Source: Ruegeria sp. YS9 (GTDB taxonomy: Bacteria > Pseudomonadota > Alphaproteobacteria > Rhodobacterales > Rhodobacteraceae). Taken from it: 64,000 bases of DNA. How positions within the stretch are numbered: the stretch's first letter is position 1; each line of letters starts with the position of its first letter. The notes under the pieces are model-generated. The model worked only from the letters and a program-made list of their open reading frames with translations, was not told where the DNA came from and ran no database searches. Location: positions 336,001 through 400,000 of the forward strand of contig NZ_CP102409.1 of the NCBI RefSeq assembly GCF_024628725.1, written 5' to 3'. This document shows positions 18,514-27,618 of the stretch, piece by piece. Both the position numbers and the translations under genes were made by a program.

Positions 18514-19353
18514 TCAGCGCTGCGGCGGCGCACCAAAGGCGCGGATCACGGTGCGGGCGGCAGCCACGACCGGATCGTGGGTTTCCTTCAGGATCGTCAC
18601 CCGGTCGAACCGGTCGGGGTCGCGGTTCACGGCCGCGCGCAGGGCGGTGCCGAAGGCCATGCGCAGCTCGGTCCCGATGTTGAACTTGCAGATGGAGGTC
18701 TCGCGCGCCAGCCGCGCGCGCTGTTCCACGGGCACGCCCGATCCGCCATGGATCACCAGCGGCACGTTGGTCACGGCCTGAATCCGGCGGATGCGGTCCT
18801 CGTCCAGCCCGCCTTCCTTGTTTTGCTGAAGGTGGACGTTTCCGACCGAGATCGCCATCGCATCCACGCCGGTCTGGGTGGCGAAGGTCGCTGCCTCTTC
18901 CGGGTCGGTCCCGGCCGAGCCTTCACCACCGGAATAGCCGACGAAGCCGATCTCGCCCTCGCACGAGATCCCGGCGGCATGGGCCATTTCGGCAATCGCG
19001 GCGGTTTCGTCGATATTCTGCTGCAAGGGCTTGCGCGATCCGTCGAACATCAGCGAGGTAAACCCGCTGTCCAGCGCGATCTTGCACTCCTCGAACGTAT
19101 ATCCGTGGTCCAGATGCGCCACGACGGGCACCGAGGCGTTTTCGGTGAGATACCGGAACATCTTGCCCAGAACGGGCAGCGGCGTGTGCTCACGGCAGCT
19201 GGGGCCGGCTTGCAGGATCACCGGGGCATTCTCGGCCTCGGCCGCGGCGACATAGGCGCGCATGTCCTCCCAGCCCAGCGTTACCAGGCCGCCGACGGCA
19301 TAGCCCTGTTCATAGGCCGGTTGCAGGACGTCTTTGAGCGTAGCGAGGGTCAT
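18514..19353 (-). CDS. iolJ: class II aldolase, probable 6-phospho-5-dehydro-2-deoxy-gluconate aldolase
   Basis: A 279-residue class II fructose-bisphosphate-aldolase-like protein with the zinc-site segments VAHLDHGYTFEE, SCEGEIGFVGYSGGEGSAG and VIHGGSGVP. It is the third gene of the minus-strand set iolC-iolB-like-iolJ and overlaps the preceding stop by 4 bp (ATGA). In that context it should cleave 6-phospho-5-dehydro-2-deoxy-D-gluconate to dihydroxyacetone phosphate and malonate semialdehyde. The family alone would also allow FBP or tagatose-BP aldolase activity. Confidence 0.82.
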   Translation of the reverse strand: MTLATLKDVLQPAYEQGYAVGGLVTLGWEDMRAYVAAAEAENAPVILQAGPSCREHTPLPVLGKMFRYLTENASVPVVAHLDHGYTFEECKIALDSGFTSLMFDGSRKPLQQNIDETAAIAEMAHAAGISCEGEIGFVGYSGGEGSAGTDPEEAATFATQTGVDAMAISVGNVHLQQNKEGGLDEDRIRRIQAVTNVPLVIHGGSGVPVEQRARLARETSICKFNIGTELRMAFGTALRAAVNRDPDRFDRVTILKETHDPVVAAARTVIRAFGAPPQR

Positions 19354-20186
19354 TTGAATTTGGCGATCATGTCTTTGATGCCCGGGATCGTTTCGATCTG
19401 ATAGGCATGGGTGGGTTGGAAGTACTGCACCAGCGACCGCTGGGTCAGCCCGCCGAGAATGGTGAAGTAATACATCTCGTATCCCGGCAGCACGCAGCAG
19501 GGGTGATACCCCTTGTCGATGCAGATCGTCGAGCCATCGACGATGTGATAGGCATCGCCCGGTTCGTTGTCCTCGCGTTGCAGCATCTGTAGGCCCGAGC
19601 CCCAGTTGGGTTTGAAACGGAAATTGTAGGTTTCGTCATGCCGGGTCTCGTCCGACAGGCGGTTGGTGTCGTGCTTGTGGCTGGGAAAGCCCGACCAGCC
19701 GCCCTGACCCACGGTGAACAGCTCACTCACCAACAGGCGACCGACCTTGTCATGCTGTTTCTGGCCCAGGATATGCTTGATCTTGCGATGGGTCTTGGTG
19801 TCGTCGCTGCCATATTGCACCAGGTCATGCTCGCGCACGTCGAACGGGTCCAGCACCTTGTCGTATTTGGCGCCGGCCACGAACACCTCGGCCGTGTCCG
19901 AGACGCAGACCATCTGCGCCCTGGCCCCCGACGGAACATAGGCGCCTTCGGGCTCGCCATCCCAGACATCTTCGCCGCGGTTGCCCAGATGGGCAAAGCG
20001 CACGCCCTCGACCTCCACGTCGACGCTGCCGGTGGCGGGCACGATGCAGGTCTCGTATCCCGGGACCTGGTATTCAAAGGCTTCGCCCCGCTTCAACTTG
20101 ACGATGTTGAAATAGTTCAGCGGCACGGTCGGGTCATCGACATCGACGATGGGTTTGTTCTGGTTGTCGTAGGGCGCGATATGCAT
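19350..20186 (-). CDS. second IolB-like 5-deoxy-glucuronate isomerase
   Basis: A 278-residue bicupin distantly similar to IolB. It keeps the double-cupin order and the segments FPSHKHDTNR, DETYNFRFKP, KGYHPCCVLPGYEMYYF and a C-terminal cap. The metal-site segment SHKHDTN is less acidic than the SHRHDEDD of the other copy. It starts 9 bp after iolC and is translationally coupled to iolJ. It could act on a stereoisomeric intermediate (for example from scyllo- or D-chiro-inositol) or duplicate IolB. Confidence 0.8.
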   Translation of the reverse strand: MHIAPYDNQNKPIVDVDDPTVPLNYFNIVKLKRGEAFEYQVPGYETCIVPATGSVDVEVEGVRFAHLGNRGEDVWDGEPEGAYVPSGARAQMVCVSDTAEVFVAGAKYDKVLDPFDVREHDLVQYGSDDTKTHRKIKHILGQKQHDKVGRLLVSELFTVGQGGWSGFPSHKHDTNRLSDETRHDETYNFRFKPNWGSGLQMLQREDNEPGDAYHIVDGSTICIDKGYHPCCVLPGYEMYYFTILGGLTQRSLVQYFQPTHAYQIETIPGIKDMIAKFK

Positions 20187-20195
20187 GGGGTTCTC

Positions 20196-21176
20196 CTATG
20201 TGGCCGGGCCGGGATGAGAAGCGAGGAACGCGTCCAGTTCCGGGGTCGTCGGCATGGCGGGCGCGCAACCGGGATGCGACACCACGATCGACGCGCAGGC
20301 CGAACCGCGCATGACTGCGTCTTTCAGATCGTGCCCCGCTGCGATCGAGGCCAGCAGACCGGCCATGAAACTGTCGCCGGCCCCGTTGGGTTTGACAGCC
20401 GTAACCGGGTAAATACCGGTTCGCAGCTCTTGCCCGTCCACCAACGTGACAGCGCCTTTTTCACCCATCTTGTAGATGACGATCCGACCGGGTTTTTCAG
20501 CAAGTTCCCGGGCCTTGGCAAACCCCTTTTCGATGCCGCCGGCCATGAACCCGAACTCTTCGTCATTGCCGACGATCAGGTCGCTGGCGTCACCTGCCCG
20601 CGACAGAACTTCGGCAGCCACCTCGGCCGAGGGCCAGCTGTAGGGGCGGTAATCGATATCGAAGATGATCGGCAGACCTGCGTTCCGGGCGTTCTCGAAT
20701 GCCCGGAATGTGGCGCTGCGCGACGGTTCGGACGCAAAGACCGTTCCAGCCGAGATGATTGCCGAGAAAGACGGATAATCGACCCTGTCCATGTCCTCTT
20801 CGGTGACCTGGAAATCAACGGCCCCGTTGCGATAGATCACATTCTGAAAATCCTCGGTCCGGCTTTCGTACACCGCCAGAGACATGCGGTATTCGCCGCC
20901 CAAAACGCGGATATAGGATGTGCCCACGCCGTAATGCCGCAACCGGTTCAGACAGAACCGTCCGATCGCATCATCCGAGACGGACGTGATCAGCGACGCC
21001 TCACTGCCCAACTTGACCAACCCGGCACAAATATTGGCGGAAGACCCGCCAAGATCGGCATGGAAAGTGTCGGCATCCTCGCTTCTGACGCCGATCGGGT
21101 CGGCGTACAGGTCCATACCTGCGCGACCCAGAACGGCGAAGCGGTTTCCTTTGATACCATCCATCAAAGCGCTCAA
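20196..21176 (-). CDS. iolC: 5-dehydro-2-deoxygluconokinase (PfkB family)
   Basis: A ribokinase/PfkB-family kinase of about 326 residues with an N-terminal GRAGMDLYADP, DLGGSSANICAGL (sugar-binding glycine pair), and the C-terminal signature VKPNGAGDSFMAGLL with the catalytic aspartate. It phosphorylates 2-deoxy-5-keto-gluconate. A CGGAGGA site lies 7 nt before a TTG codon at 21176, whereas the ATG at 21164 has no good ribosome site, so the TTG is chosen; the 4-residue difference does not alter the call. It heads the minus-strand iolC-iolB2-iolJ operon facing an operator palindrome. Confidence 0.88.
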   Translation of the reverse strand: MSALMDGIKGNRFAVLGRAGMDLYADPIGVRSEDADTFHADLGGSSANICAGLVKLGSEASLITSVSDDAIGRFCLNRLRHYGVGTSYIRVLGGEYRMSLAVYESRTEDFQNVIYRNGAVDFQVTEEDMDRVDYPSFSAIISAGTVFASEPSRSATFRAFENARNAGLPIIFDIDYRPYSWPSAEVAAEVLSRAGDASDLIVGNDEEFGFMAGGIEKGFAKARELAEKPGRIVIYKMGEKGAVTLVDGQELRTGIYPVTAVKPNGAGDSFMAGLLASIAAGHDLKDAVMRGSACASIVVSHPGCAPAMPTTPELDAFLASHPGPAT

Positions 21177-21248
21177 GTTTTGTCCTCCGGCAGAGTGGGG
21201 TCGGCAAAGTTTGGACCTTGCGTTGAATCGATTCACACGATACTGATT

Positions 21249-21264
21249 TTGCAACCGGTTGCAA
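21249..21264. promoter_or_regulatory. LacI-type operator between iolC and a Gfo/Idh gene
   Basis: A perfect copy of TTGCAACCGGTTGCAA in the divergent promoter region, 72 bp before iolC and 24 bp before the plus-strand dehydrogenase gene. One repressor dimer here could close both promoters. Confidence 0.8.
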
Positions 21265-21288
21265 ATGATATGTTCGGAGCCGTTACAG

Positions 21289-22392
21289 ATGCCTGAAATC
21301 GGAATTGGAATCGTCGGCGGCGGCTATATGGGCAAGGCCCATTCCGTAGCCATGTCTGCGGTCGGTGCGGTGTTCAACACGGCATTGCGACCCCGGCTCG
21401 AGGTCATTTGTGCCTCCAGCCCCGAAAGCGCTGAACGTTACAGGACAGCCTACGGGTACAAACGCGCGACCCACGACTGGCGTGTATTGGTTGAGGACCC
21501 ACAGGTCGAGGCAATCGTCATCGCCTCGCCTCAATCCACGCATCGTCAGATTGCCGAAGCGGCTTTTGCACTGGGCAAACCGGTTCTGTGTGAAAAGCCA
21601 TTGGGCGCGTCGCTTGCGGACAGTCAGGCTATGGTTGCTGCTGCCGAGGCTTCGGGTGCGGTCAACATGGTGGGGTTCAACTATATTCGCACGCCCGCAA
21701 GCCAATTCGCCCGGCAGCTGATCGCCGACGGAGAGATTGGGGATGTCACTTGGTTCCGGGGGGAGCACACCGAAGATTTCTATGCCGACCCACGCGCTCC
21801 GGCGACCTGGCGCACGACGGGCATGGCCAATGGCACAATCGGAGATCTGGCACCGCACATGGTCAACGGTGCGTTGGCACTGGTTGGACCCATCGCACAG
21901 GTGATGGCGGATGTTGAAACGGTTCACAAAACCCGACCTGGTGGTGAGGTGACAAACGACGACCACGCCCAGATGATGTGCCGGTTCGAAAACGGGGTTA
22001 TGGGCAACCTGTATTTCAGCCGCGTCGCGACGGGGCGAAAAATGGGCTATGCTTATGAAATATCGGGAACAAAGGGCGCGATCCGCTTCGATCAGGAAGA
22101 CCAGAACGCGCTGTGGCTGTATAAGCGGGAAGGGCCCGAAGCCACGCGCGGGTTTGCCAAGATCCTGACCGGCCCGGCGCATCCGGATTACGAGCCCTTC
22201 TGTCAGGGCCCGGGCCATGGAACGGGCTATCAGGACCAGATCATTATCGAGGCCAAAGACTTTCTTCAGGCCATCCACACCGGAAAAGCCACCTGGCCCA
22301 CCTTTCGCGACGGGCATGAGGTCAACCGCGTGCTTGCTGCCGCCCTGGCGTCGTCAGAGCAGCGGCAGTGGAAAGACATCCGCGATTTCTGA
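21289..22392 (+). CDS. Gfo/Idh/MocA-family oxidoreductase (inositol dehydrogenase-like)
   Basis: A 367-residue protein with the Rossmann motif GIGIVGGGYMG, CEKPLGAS (catalytic lysine), and IGDLAPHMVN supplying the aspartate and histidine of the active site. The C-terminal beta-sheet domain is of normal length. It is probably an NAD(P)-dependent dehydrogenase of scyllo-inositol or another cyclitol or sugar. The ATG at 21289 is chosen because the family starts with this beta-strand. It is divergent from iolC and followed 31 bp later by another Gfo/Idh gene. Confidence 0.85.
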   Translation: MPEIGIGIVGGGYMGKAHSVAMSAVGAVFNTALRPRLEVICASSPESAERYRTAYGYKRATHDWRVLVEDPQVEAIVIASPQSTHRQIAEAAFALGKPVLCEKPLGASLADSQAMVAAAEASGAVNMVGFNYIRTPASQFARQLIADGEIGDVTWFRGEHTEDFYADPRAPATWRTTGMANGTIGDLAPHMVNGALALVGPIAQVMADVETVHKTRPGGEVTNDDHAQMMCRFENGVMGNLYFSRVATGRKMGYAYEISGTKGAIRFDQEDQNALWLYKREGPEATRGFAKILTGPAHPDYEPFCQGPGHGTGYQDQIIIEAKDFLQAIHTGKATWPTFRDGHEVNRVLAAALASSEQRQWKDIRDF

Positions 22393-22423
22393 TCGCTCAA
22401 CCTAAAAGTTCTAATGAGAGACA

Positions 22424-23563
22424 ATGACCATGGCTAAGTTGAGATGGGGCATGATCGGTGGTGGTGAAGGCAGCCAGATTGGCCCCGCGCACCGCTTGGG
22501 GGCACAGGCTGACGGGCTGTTTGAATTTGCCGCTGGCGCGCTGGATCACCGGCCCGAAGCGGGCCGGGAATACGCGCAGCGATTGGGCGTTGCGGCCGAT
22601 CGCGCCTATGGCGACTGGCAAGAGATGCTGGCAGGCGAGAAAAACCGTGAAGACCGGGTTGACCTGGTGACCATCGCCACACCCAACTCGACCCATTTCG
22701 AGATTGCCAAGGCGTATCTTGAAGCAGGCTTCAATGTCCTGTGCGAAAAGCCGATGACCATGACCGTGGAAGAGGGTGAGGAAATAGTCCGCGTCGCCGA
22801 AGCTTCGGGTAAGATCTGCGCGGTGAACTACTGCTATTCGGCCTATCCCATGGTGCGTCAGGCCCGCGCGATGGTGCGCGCGGGCGAAATCGGACAGGTG
22901 CGTCTTGTGGTGACCAATTTCAGCCATGGCCACCACGGGGATGCCACCGATGCGGACAATCCGCGTGTGCGGTGGCGCTATGATCCTGCGATGGCAGGCG
23001 TTTCCGGGCAGTTTGCCGATTGCGGTATCCATGCCCTGCATATGGCCAGTTTTATCTGCGATGATGAGGTGAAGACGCTTTCGGCCGATATGGCCTCAAC
23101 GATCGCAAGCCGGGAATTGGAAGACGATGCAATGATCAACTTCCGTATGGAAGGCGGCACGGTCGGGCGTCTTTGGACATCTTCTGTGGCGATCGGGCGC
23201 CAGCATGGTTTTGACATACAGGTCTTTGGCGAAACCGGCGGTTTGCGCTGGGCGTCAGAGCAACCCAACCAGTTGATCTATACCCCGGTCGGTGGGCGCA
23301 CCCAGATCATCGAAAAGGGCGAGGGCGGCCTGCATGACGACGCCATGCGTCTGTCTCGGGTCGCCATCGCGCACCCCGAAGGCTTCCCGCTGGCCGTTGC
23401 CAATATCTATTGCGATCTGGCGGATGCGATCCGCGGTGAAAGCCGGGATGGGCTGCCCAACGCGGCGGATGGCGTGCGATCGATCGCCGCGGTCCACGCG
23501 GCTGTTGCGTCGGGCAAAGCAGATGGTGCCTGGCAGGACGCGCGCCCGCCGATGTTCCGCTGA
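22424..23563 (+). CDS. Gfo/Idh/MocA-family oxidoreductase
   Basis: A 379-residue protein with GMIGGGEGSQIGPAHR at the nucleotide-binding strand, CEKPMTM (catalytic lysine), and GQFADCGIHALHMASF carrying the aspartate and histidine. It is the third paralogue of this family in the cluster and probably epimerises or oxidises another inositol isomer with its upstream neighbour. GAGAG precedes the ATG at 22424 (an ATG two codons on is also possible). It is convergent with the LacI-type regulator with no gap. Confidence 0.85.
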   Translation: MTMAKLRWGMIGGGEGSQIGPAHRLGAQADGLFEFAAGALDHRPEAGREYAQRLGVAADRAYGDWQEMLAGEKNREDRVDLVTIATPNSTHFEIAKAYLEAGFNVLCEKPMTMTVEEGEEIVRVAEASGKICAVNYCYSAYPMVRQARAMVRAGEIGQVRLVVTNFSHGHHGDATDADNPRVRWRYDPAMAGVSGQFADCGIHALHMASFICDDEVKTLSADMASTIASRELEDDAMINFRMEGGTVGRLWTSSVAIGRQHGFDIQVFGETGGLRWASEQPNQLIYTPVGGRTQIIEKGEGGLHDDAMRLSRVAIAHPEGFPLAVANIYCDLADAIRGESRDGLPNAADGVRSIAAVHAAVASGKADGAWQDARPPMFR

Positions 23564-24562
23564 TCAGGGGCGGGGCCGCAACGTGCCCCGCTCGACCACC
23601 CGGCAGGGGAAAATCCGCGCCTCGGGGTAGCGGTCGGGCGTTTTCAGCATCTCTTCCACCAGATCGACCGACGAGGTGATGATCTGCTTGATCGGCTGAT
23701 GGATGGTCGTCAGGTTGATATATTCCCAGCGCGACATCTCCATGTCGTTCAGGCCGATGATCCCGATGTCAGAACCCGGTTTCAGCCCGTGATCAGCCAG
23801 CGCCGACAGCGCCCCGATCGAAAGGATGTCGTCGCCGCAGAAATAGGCCTGCGCCGGGTCACCGGCCAGCAGGCGCAACATCTCGGCCCGCCCCGCTTCG
23901 AAGGAATAAGCCCCGGCGAAGGAGTGGCTGACCGGAATATGCGGATGGTTGGCCATTTCTTCGATAAAGCCCCGCTGCCGGTCCAGCGACGAGGTCGCAT
24001 CGACCGGCCCGCCCATATAGCCCACGCTGGCATAGCCCCGCGCGACCAGCTCGCGCGCGGCCATGCGCCCGCATTCCACATTGTCGATCCCGACCACATG
24101 CACCTCGGGCGAGGTCGCCGACCGTCCGAACGTATGCACCACCGGCACACCCGCGTCGTGGAACGCCTTGGCAAAGCTGGGCGGCAGGGTTGACGAGGCG
24201 ACGATCACCGCATCCACCGAGTACTGCCGCAGCATGCGCACGGAATTGGCGGGCTCGGTCTCGTCGGTCAGGTTCACGATCAGCGGGCGCAGGCCGCGTT
24301 CCTGCAAGGCACGTGTAAACTGGTCGAAGACTTCCAGGAAAATCGGGTTGTGAAAGTTGTTCGAAATCAATCCGATCAGCTTGGTGCGCCCGGTCGTCAG
24401 AGACGAAGCCAGAGCATTGGGGCTGTAGCCAAGCTCACGGGCCGCCTTTTCAACCTTGCTGCGCGTTTTTGCGGAAACCGAGGCACCTTCGGTAAAGGTG
24501 CGCGACACGGCAGAGCGTGAAACGCCGGCCAAGGCGGCCACGTCTTTCAGGGTCACACTCAC
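23564..24562 (-). CDS. LacI-family transcriptional regulator of the inositol regulon
   Basis: A 332-residue protein with an N-terminal LacI helix-turn-helix (VTLKDVAALAGVSRSAVSRTF, hinge helix near NALASSLTTGRT) and a periplasmic-binding-protein-like effector domain (LIGLISNNFHNPIF to NDMEMSRWEYINLTTIHQP). The perfect palindrome TTGCAACCGGTTGCAA lies 82 bp upstream of its start and recurs at iolG and iolC, so it probably represses those promoters and its own until an inositol-derived inducer binds. It corresponds in role, not in family, to the DeoR-type IolR of Bacillus. Confidence 0.88.
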   Translation of the reverse strand: MSVTLKDVAALAGVSRSAVSRTFTEGASVSAKTRSKVEKAARELGYSPNALASSLTTGRTKLIGLISNNFHNPIFLEVFDQFTRALQERGLRPLIVNLTDETEPANSVRMLRQYSVDAVIVASSTLPPSFAKAFHDAGVPVVHTFGRSATSPEVHVVGIDNVECGRMAARELVARGYASVGYMGGPVDATSSLDRQRGFIEEMANHPHIPVSHSFAGAYSFEAGRAEMLRLLAGDPAQAYFCGDDILSIGALSALADHGLKPGSDIGIIGLNDMEMSRWEYINLTTIHQPIKQIITSSVDLVEEMLKTPDRYPEARIFPCRVVERGTLRPRP

Positions 24563-24643
24563 GCTGCGGGACTCCGATTACAGCGAGGCAGGAAAGCAGG
24601 TAAGTTTGGCATTGCCCGAGCATTATGCATCATCGACCTGAAC

Positions 24644-24659
24644 TTGCAACCGGTTGCAA
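24644..24659. promoter_or_regulatory. LacI-type operator upstream of the regulator gene
   Basis: A perfect TTGCAACCGGTTGCAA upstream of the LacI-family gene, suggesting autoregulation. The remainder of 24563-25051 contains the tRNA-Val remnant described separately and no gene I can support. Confidence 0.78.
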
Positions 24660-24716
24660 CCCTGCTTCGGCGGTTCAACCCTGTTTGAGTGTCGAGACTT
24701 TGAAGGCAAAAAGGAA

Positions 24717-24764
24717 GGTAATGAGACACTCGAACTCCTGACATCTTCAGTATAACCGAAGCGC
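24717..24764 (-). pseudogene. degenerate 3' copy of tRNA-Val, old attachment site
   Basis: Aligned without gaps to the intact tRNA-Val at 50619-50694, this stretch matches at 42 of 48 positions. It covers the 3' acceptor side, T arm, variable region and anticodon arm, after which similarity fades toward the 5' end. The CCA end is lost. It lies in the same orientation as the tRNA gene and the exact copy at 30917-30952, as expected for the far end of an older element inserted at the same tRNA. Confidence 0.75.
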
Positions 24765-25051
24765 ATTTTCCAATCCGCAGATGCACCAAGACGCCGTCTT
24801 GCATTGCCACCAAGCGCACAAGTTCCCAGAGATGCCTGGTGTTGTCAGCGATTTGAAGTTGCACAAACTGCGGGACGGTTCAAGGGCATATCCTTTCTTG
24901 CCGTTTTCAAGGTCACGTTCGATCAAGCCAAAACAGGCATGCGTCGCCAAAAGGGCCATGGGGCAATTGCTTTTTCAACCCTTGCCATCCCTTGGTGGAC
25001 AAACATGAGGGAAGCAGTGGAACGCCAATCCGCCCATTCGCAGCGCAGTTC

Positions 25052-26077
25052 CTATCCAAGGCGGAATTTGGTTGGCGTCACTCCGGTCTGGCTTCGAAAA
25101 AATCGAGTGAAGTGGGACTTGTCGGAATAGCCAAGCATGAGGCCGATCTCGGCAACTGTCTTTTTGCTGTCTCTGAGGTACTCCTTGGCGACATCGACCC
25201 GCAGCCGCCTCAGTTCTCGGGGAAGTGTTGTCTGATGATTGTGAAGTGCTTTCAGGAACCGCTCGGGCTGGATACCCAGCAATCCGGCCACAACCTCCGG
25301 CCCCAGTTCTGACTCGTCCAGTTTTCCACGCAGGACAGAGCGCAAAGCGGCCACCACGGTTACGTCTTCATTGTGCCGGGTCGTGGTTTTCGGCGCTTCG
25401 GGATCCTTTGCCGCATGGTGCAAAAACAACCATTCCACGGGAAAACTGATCTTCATTCCGGGGTTGGTTCCAAGGCCGACTTCGATACCCTTGTAGTCGA
25501 GAGGCAAGCCAAGGATGTATCTGCTTTCCCATCGCACTCGGGACGGATCCCACGCATTTCCCACCATGCTTTGCAACAGGCGCACATAGATGGCAGCCCC
25601 AAACCCGGTAACCTGAACCGGCGGAACGTTGGGTTCCTGTTGCCGCTCGATCCGATAGATCGCTTTGTCAGCTTCCACGACAAGGCTGTGCCGCACGGCG
25701 TTTGACTCTTGTGGCACAAGCCTGACGAACCGGGCAAAAAACTCGAACAGCGTGTTCGAGGATTGCAGCGACCGGGCGAATGGCGGCCATCCTTGCAGGT
25801 CAAACGTCTCTCCTACATTCAGACCAATGTATCGATCCCCTGACAATTCGGAGAAGGCATTCAACAGACCATAGACCAGTTCTGAGTGGACATAGACAGA
25901 TGGGTCGGACAGCAGGTCGGCCTTCAAGCCGACCTGATCCAAGGCCGGTTGCGGATTGATCCTGCGGTCGGTGAGATATTGCAGAAAAGGGGCGGCCAGC
26001 GCGAGGCGGATAAAGCCTTCGCTATGCGCTTCAGAAGTAGAACCGAGTGGCACGCCCGTCACCCTTGTTTGAACCAA
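25052..26077 (-). CDS. AraC-family transcriptional regulator
   Basis: A 341-residue protein: residues about 20-210 form the arabinose-binding-like sensor domain of the OruR/ArgR subgroup (PFLQYLTDRRINPQPALDQVG at its start). The C-terminal 90 residues carry the AraC double helix-turn-helix, with VAKEYLRDSKKTVAEIGLML and GYSDKSHFTRFFRSQTGVTP. It is divergent from the amidohydrolase gene (118 bp between starts) and is likely its activator. It is the first gene inside the older tRNA-bounded segment. Confidence 0.88.
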   Translation of the reverse strand: MVQTRVTGVPLGSTSEAHSEGFIRLALAAPFLQYLTDRRINPQPALDQVGLKADLLSDPSVYVHSELVYGLLNAFSELSGDRYIGLNVGETFDLQGWPPFARSLQSSNTLFEFFARFVRLVPQESNAVRHSLVVEADKAIYRIERQQEPNVPPVQVTGFGAAIYVRLLQSMVGNAWDPSRVRWESRYILGLPLDYKGIEVGLGTNPGMKISFPVEWLFLHHAAKDPEAPKTTTRHNEDVTVVAALRSVLRGKLDESELGPEVVAGLLGIQPERFLKALHNHQTTLPRELRRLRVDVAKEYLRDSKKTVAEIGLMLGYSDKSHFTRFFRSQTGVTPTKFRLG

Positions 26078-26195
26078 TGGTTTCGTTCAGTGGCCCTTTT
26101 TACGGCCACATTCGCACATGTTAGTCCAAAAGTGGCAACCCGCCCAAGAGTTTTCGGGCTACACTTGGCAAAACGTGAATGTGAAGGGAGAACCT

Positions 26196-27593
26196 ATGAC
26201 CAGCATGCGAATGTCCCTTGGCCCGGCGGTAATGGTTGCGGCAGCTTTTGGTTTTTCGGCGGCTGCGCTGGCTCAGGATCAAGAAGATCCTCAAACGCTG
26301 TTCACCAATGTACACGTCTTTGATGGCGTGAATGAACAGCGTATCGAGAATACCAATGTTCTGGTCGAGGGCAACCTGATCAAGACTGTTTCAACCGAAG
26401 CGGTCGACGCGCCCAATGCCGTTGTGATTGACGGCGGAGGGCGGACGTTGAGCCCGGGCTTTGTCGAGACCCACGCCCATTTGATGCTGATGGGGCCCAC
26501 TCTGCCCGCGATGGAAGCCAACGTGACATGGGAAGACTTTGCCATTCATGGCGCACGAATGGCTGAAATGTACCTGATGCAGGGGTTCACCACGGTCAGG
26601 GATGCAGGTGGGGCCAATGGCGGGCTGCGCCGGGCAATTGAGGCGGGGCAAATCGACGGCCCGCGTTTCTTTCCGTCAGGTGCGTTCATCGGTACGCGAG
26701 GTGGTCACGCTGACTTTGCCAATTTTACTGCACCGCCGGGCTCAGAGACCAACATGAGCCGCCTGAACATGGCGCAGGAAGTCAGCGGCGTGGATGACGT
26801 TTACAGGTTTGCTCGCAACAATTTCCGAATGGGTGCGACACAGTTGAAATTCATGCAATCCGGGGGCGTCGTCTCGGCCTTCGACCCCTGGCAATTGCTG
26901 GCCGGATCTCCCGAGGAAATCAGAGCCGCCGTGCAAGTGGCAAATGAGTATGGCAGTTATGTCATGGCGCATTCTTATCGCAAGGAAGCAATCCTCGCAG
27001 CGCTCGACGCAGGTGTGATGTCGATCGAACATGGATTCTCGTTCGACTGTGACATTGCCCGGGTCATGAACGAAAAAGGGGCCTACATTACCACCAACCT
27101 GACGGCCTTCGACCCCGGATTGCTGGACATTCCGGCGGTGGCAAACGTGCCGTCGAGCCTGGCCAAGGCACAATCCGCCTCGGCCACATTTGCAGGCTAT
27201 ATCGACAATATGAAGGAATGCCCGGTGAAACGGGGATTCCAGACCGATTGTGTTGGTTCAGTCGAGGCTTGCAATATCCAGATTGCCTATGAGAAACACC
27301 TGAACAATGAGTTTTTCGGGCCCTATCAGTCGATGGTTACTCTGACGTCGATCGGCGGCGAGATCGTGGCGCTGTCCGGCGATTTCATGAACCCGTATAC
27401 GGCCGGAAAACTGGGTGTGATCGAGGAAGGGGCCTATGCTGATATCCTGCTGATCGACGGAAACCCGCTTGCAGACTTTTCCGTCGTTGGAACCGGGGAT
27501 CAATGGTTTGGCGCCGAAACGAGGCCGGAAAGCCCGGAAACGATCCGACTGATTATGAAGGACGGTGTGATATACAAGAACACGCTGGAGTGA
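26196..27593 (+). CDS. exported metal-dependent amidohydrolase (imidazolonepropionase/prolidase-like)
   Basis: The 465-residue product has a signal peptide (cleavage near AAALAQD), so it is probably periplasmic. Amidohydrolase features are GFVETHAHLMLMG (HxH metal motif), LKFMQSGG (probable bridging lysine), VMAHSYRKEA and SIEHGFSFDCD (histidine ligands), and GVIEEGAYADILLIDGNPL at the C-terminus. Relatives hydrolyse X-Pro/X-Arg dipeptides or related amides. AAGGGAG precedes the ATG at 26196, which places the signal peptide at the N-terminus. It starts a plus-strand run of four genes. Confidence 0.85.
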   Translation: MTSMRMSLGPAVMVAAAFGFSAAALAQDQEDPQTLFTNVHVFDGVNEQRIENTNVLVEGNLIKTVSTEAVDAPNAVVIDGGGRTLSPGFVETHAHLMLMGPTLPAMEANVTWEDFAIHGARMAEMYLMQGFTTVRDAGGANGGLRRAIEAGQIDGPRFFPSGAFIGTRGGHADFANFTAPPGSETNMSRLNMAQEVSGVDDVYRFARNNFRMGATQLKFMQSGGVVSAFDPWQLLAGSPEEIRAAVQVANEYGSYVMAHSYRKEAILAALDAGVMSIEHGFSFDCDIARVMNEKGAYITTNLTAFDPGLLDIPAVANVPSSLAKAQSASATFAGYIDNMKECPVKRGFQTDCVGSVEACNIQIAYEKHLNNEFFGPYQSMVTLTSIGGEIVALSGDFMNPYTAGKLGVIEEGAYADILLIDGNPLADFSVVGTGDQWFGAETRPESPETIRLIMKDGVIYKNTLE

Positions 27594-27618
27594 CCCCAAA
27601 AACGGTTGGAGAGATTTC

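Noticed and set aside
19638..21296. 552-residue frame on the plus strand
   Set aside because: It runs opposite the second iolB-like gene and iolC, which have clear family motifs. Its sequence has none.
24559..24864. Minus-strand frame of 101 residues
   Set aside because: It covers the operator and the tRNA-Val remnant, and its sequence follows the tRNA rather than protein features.
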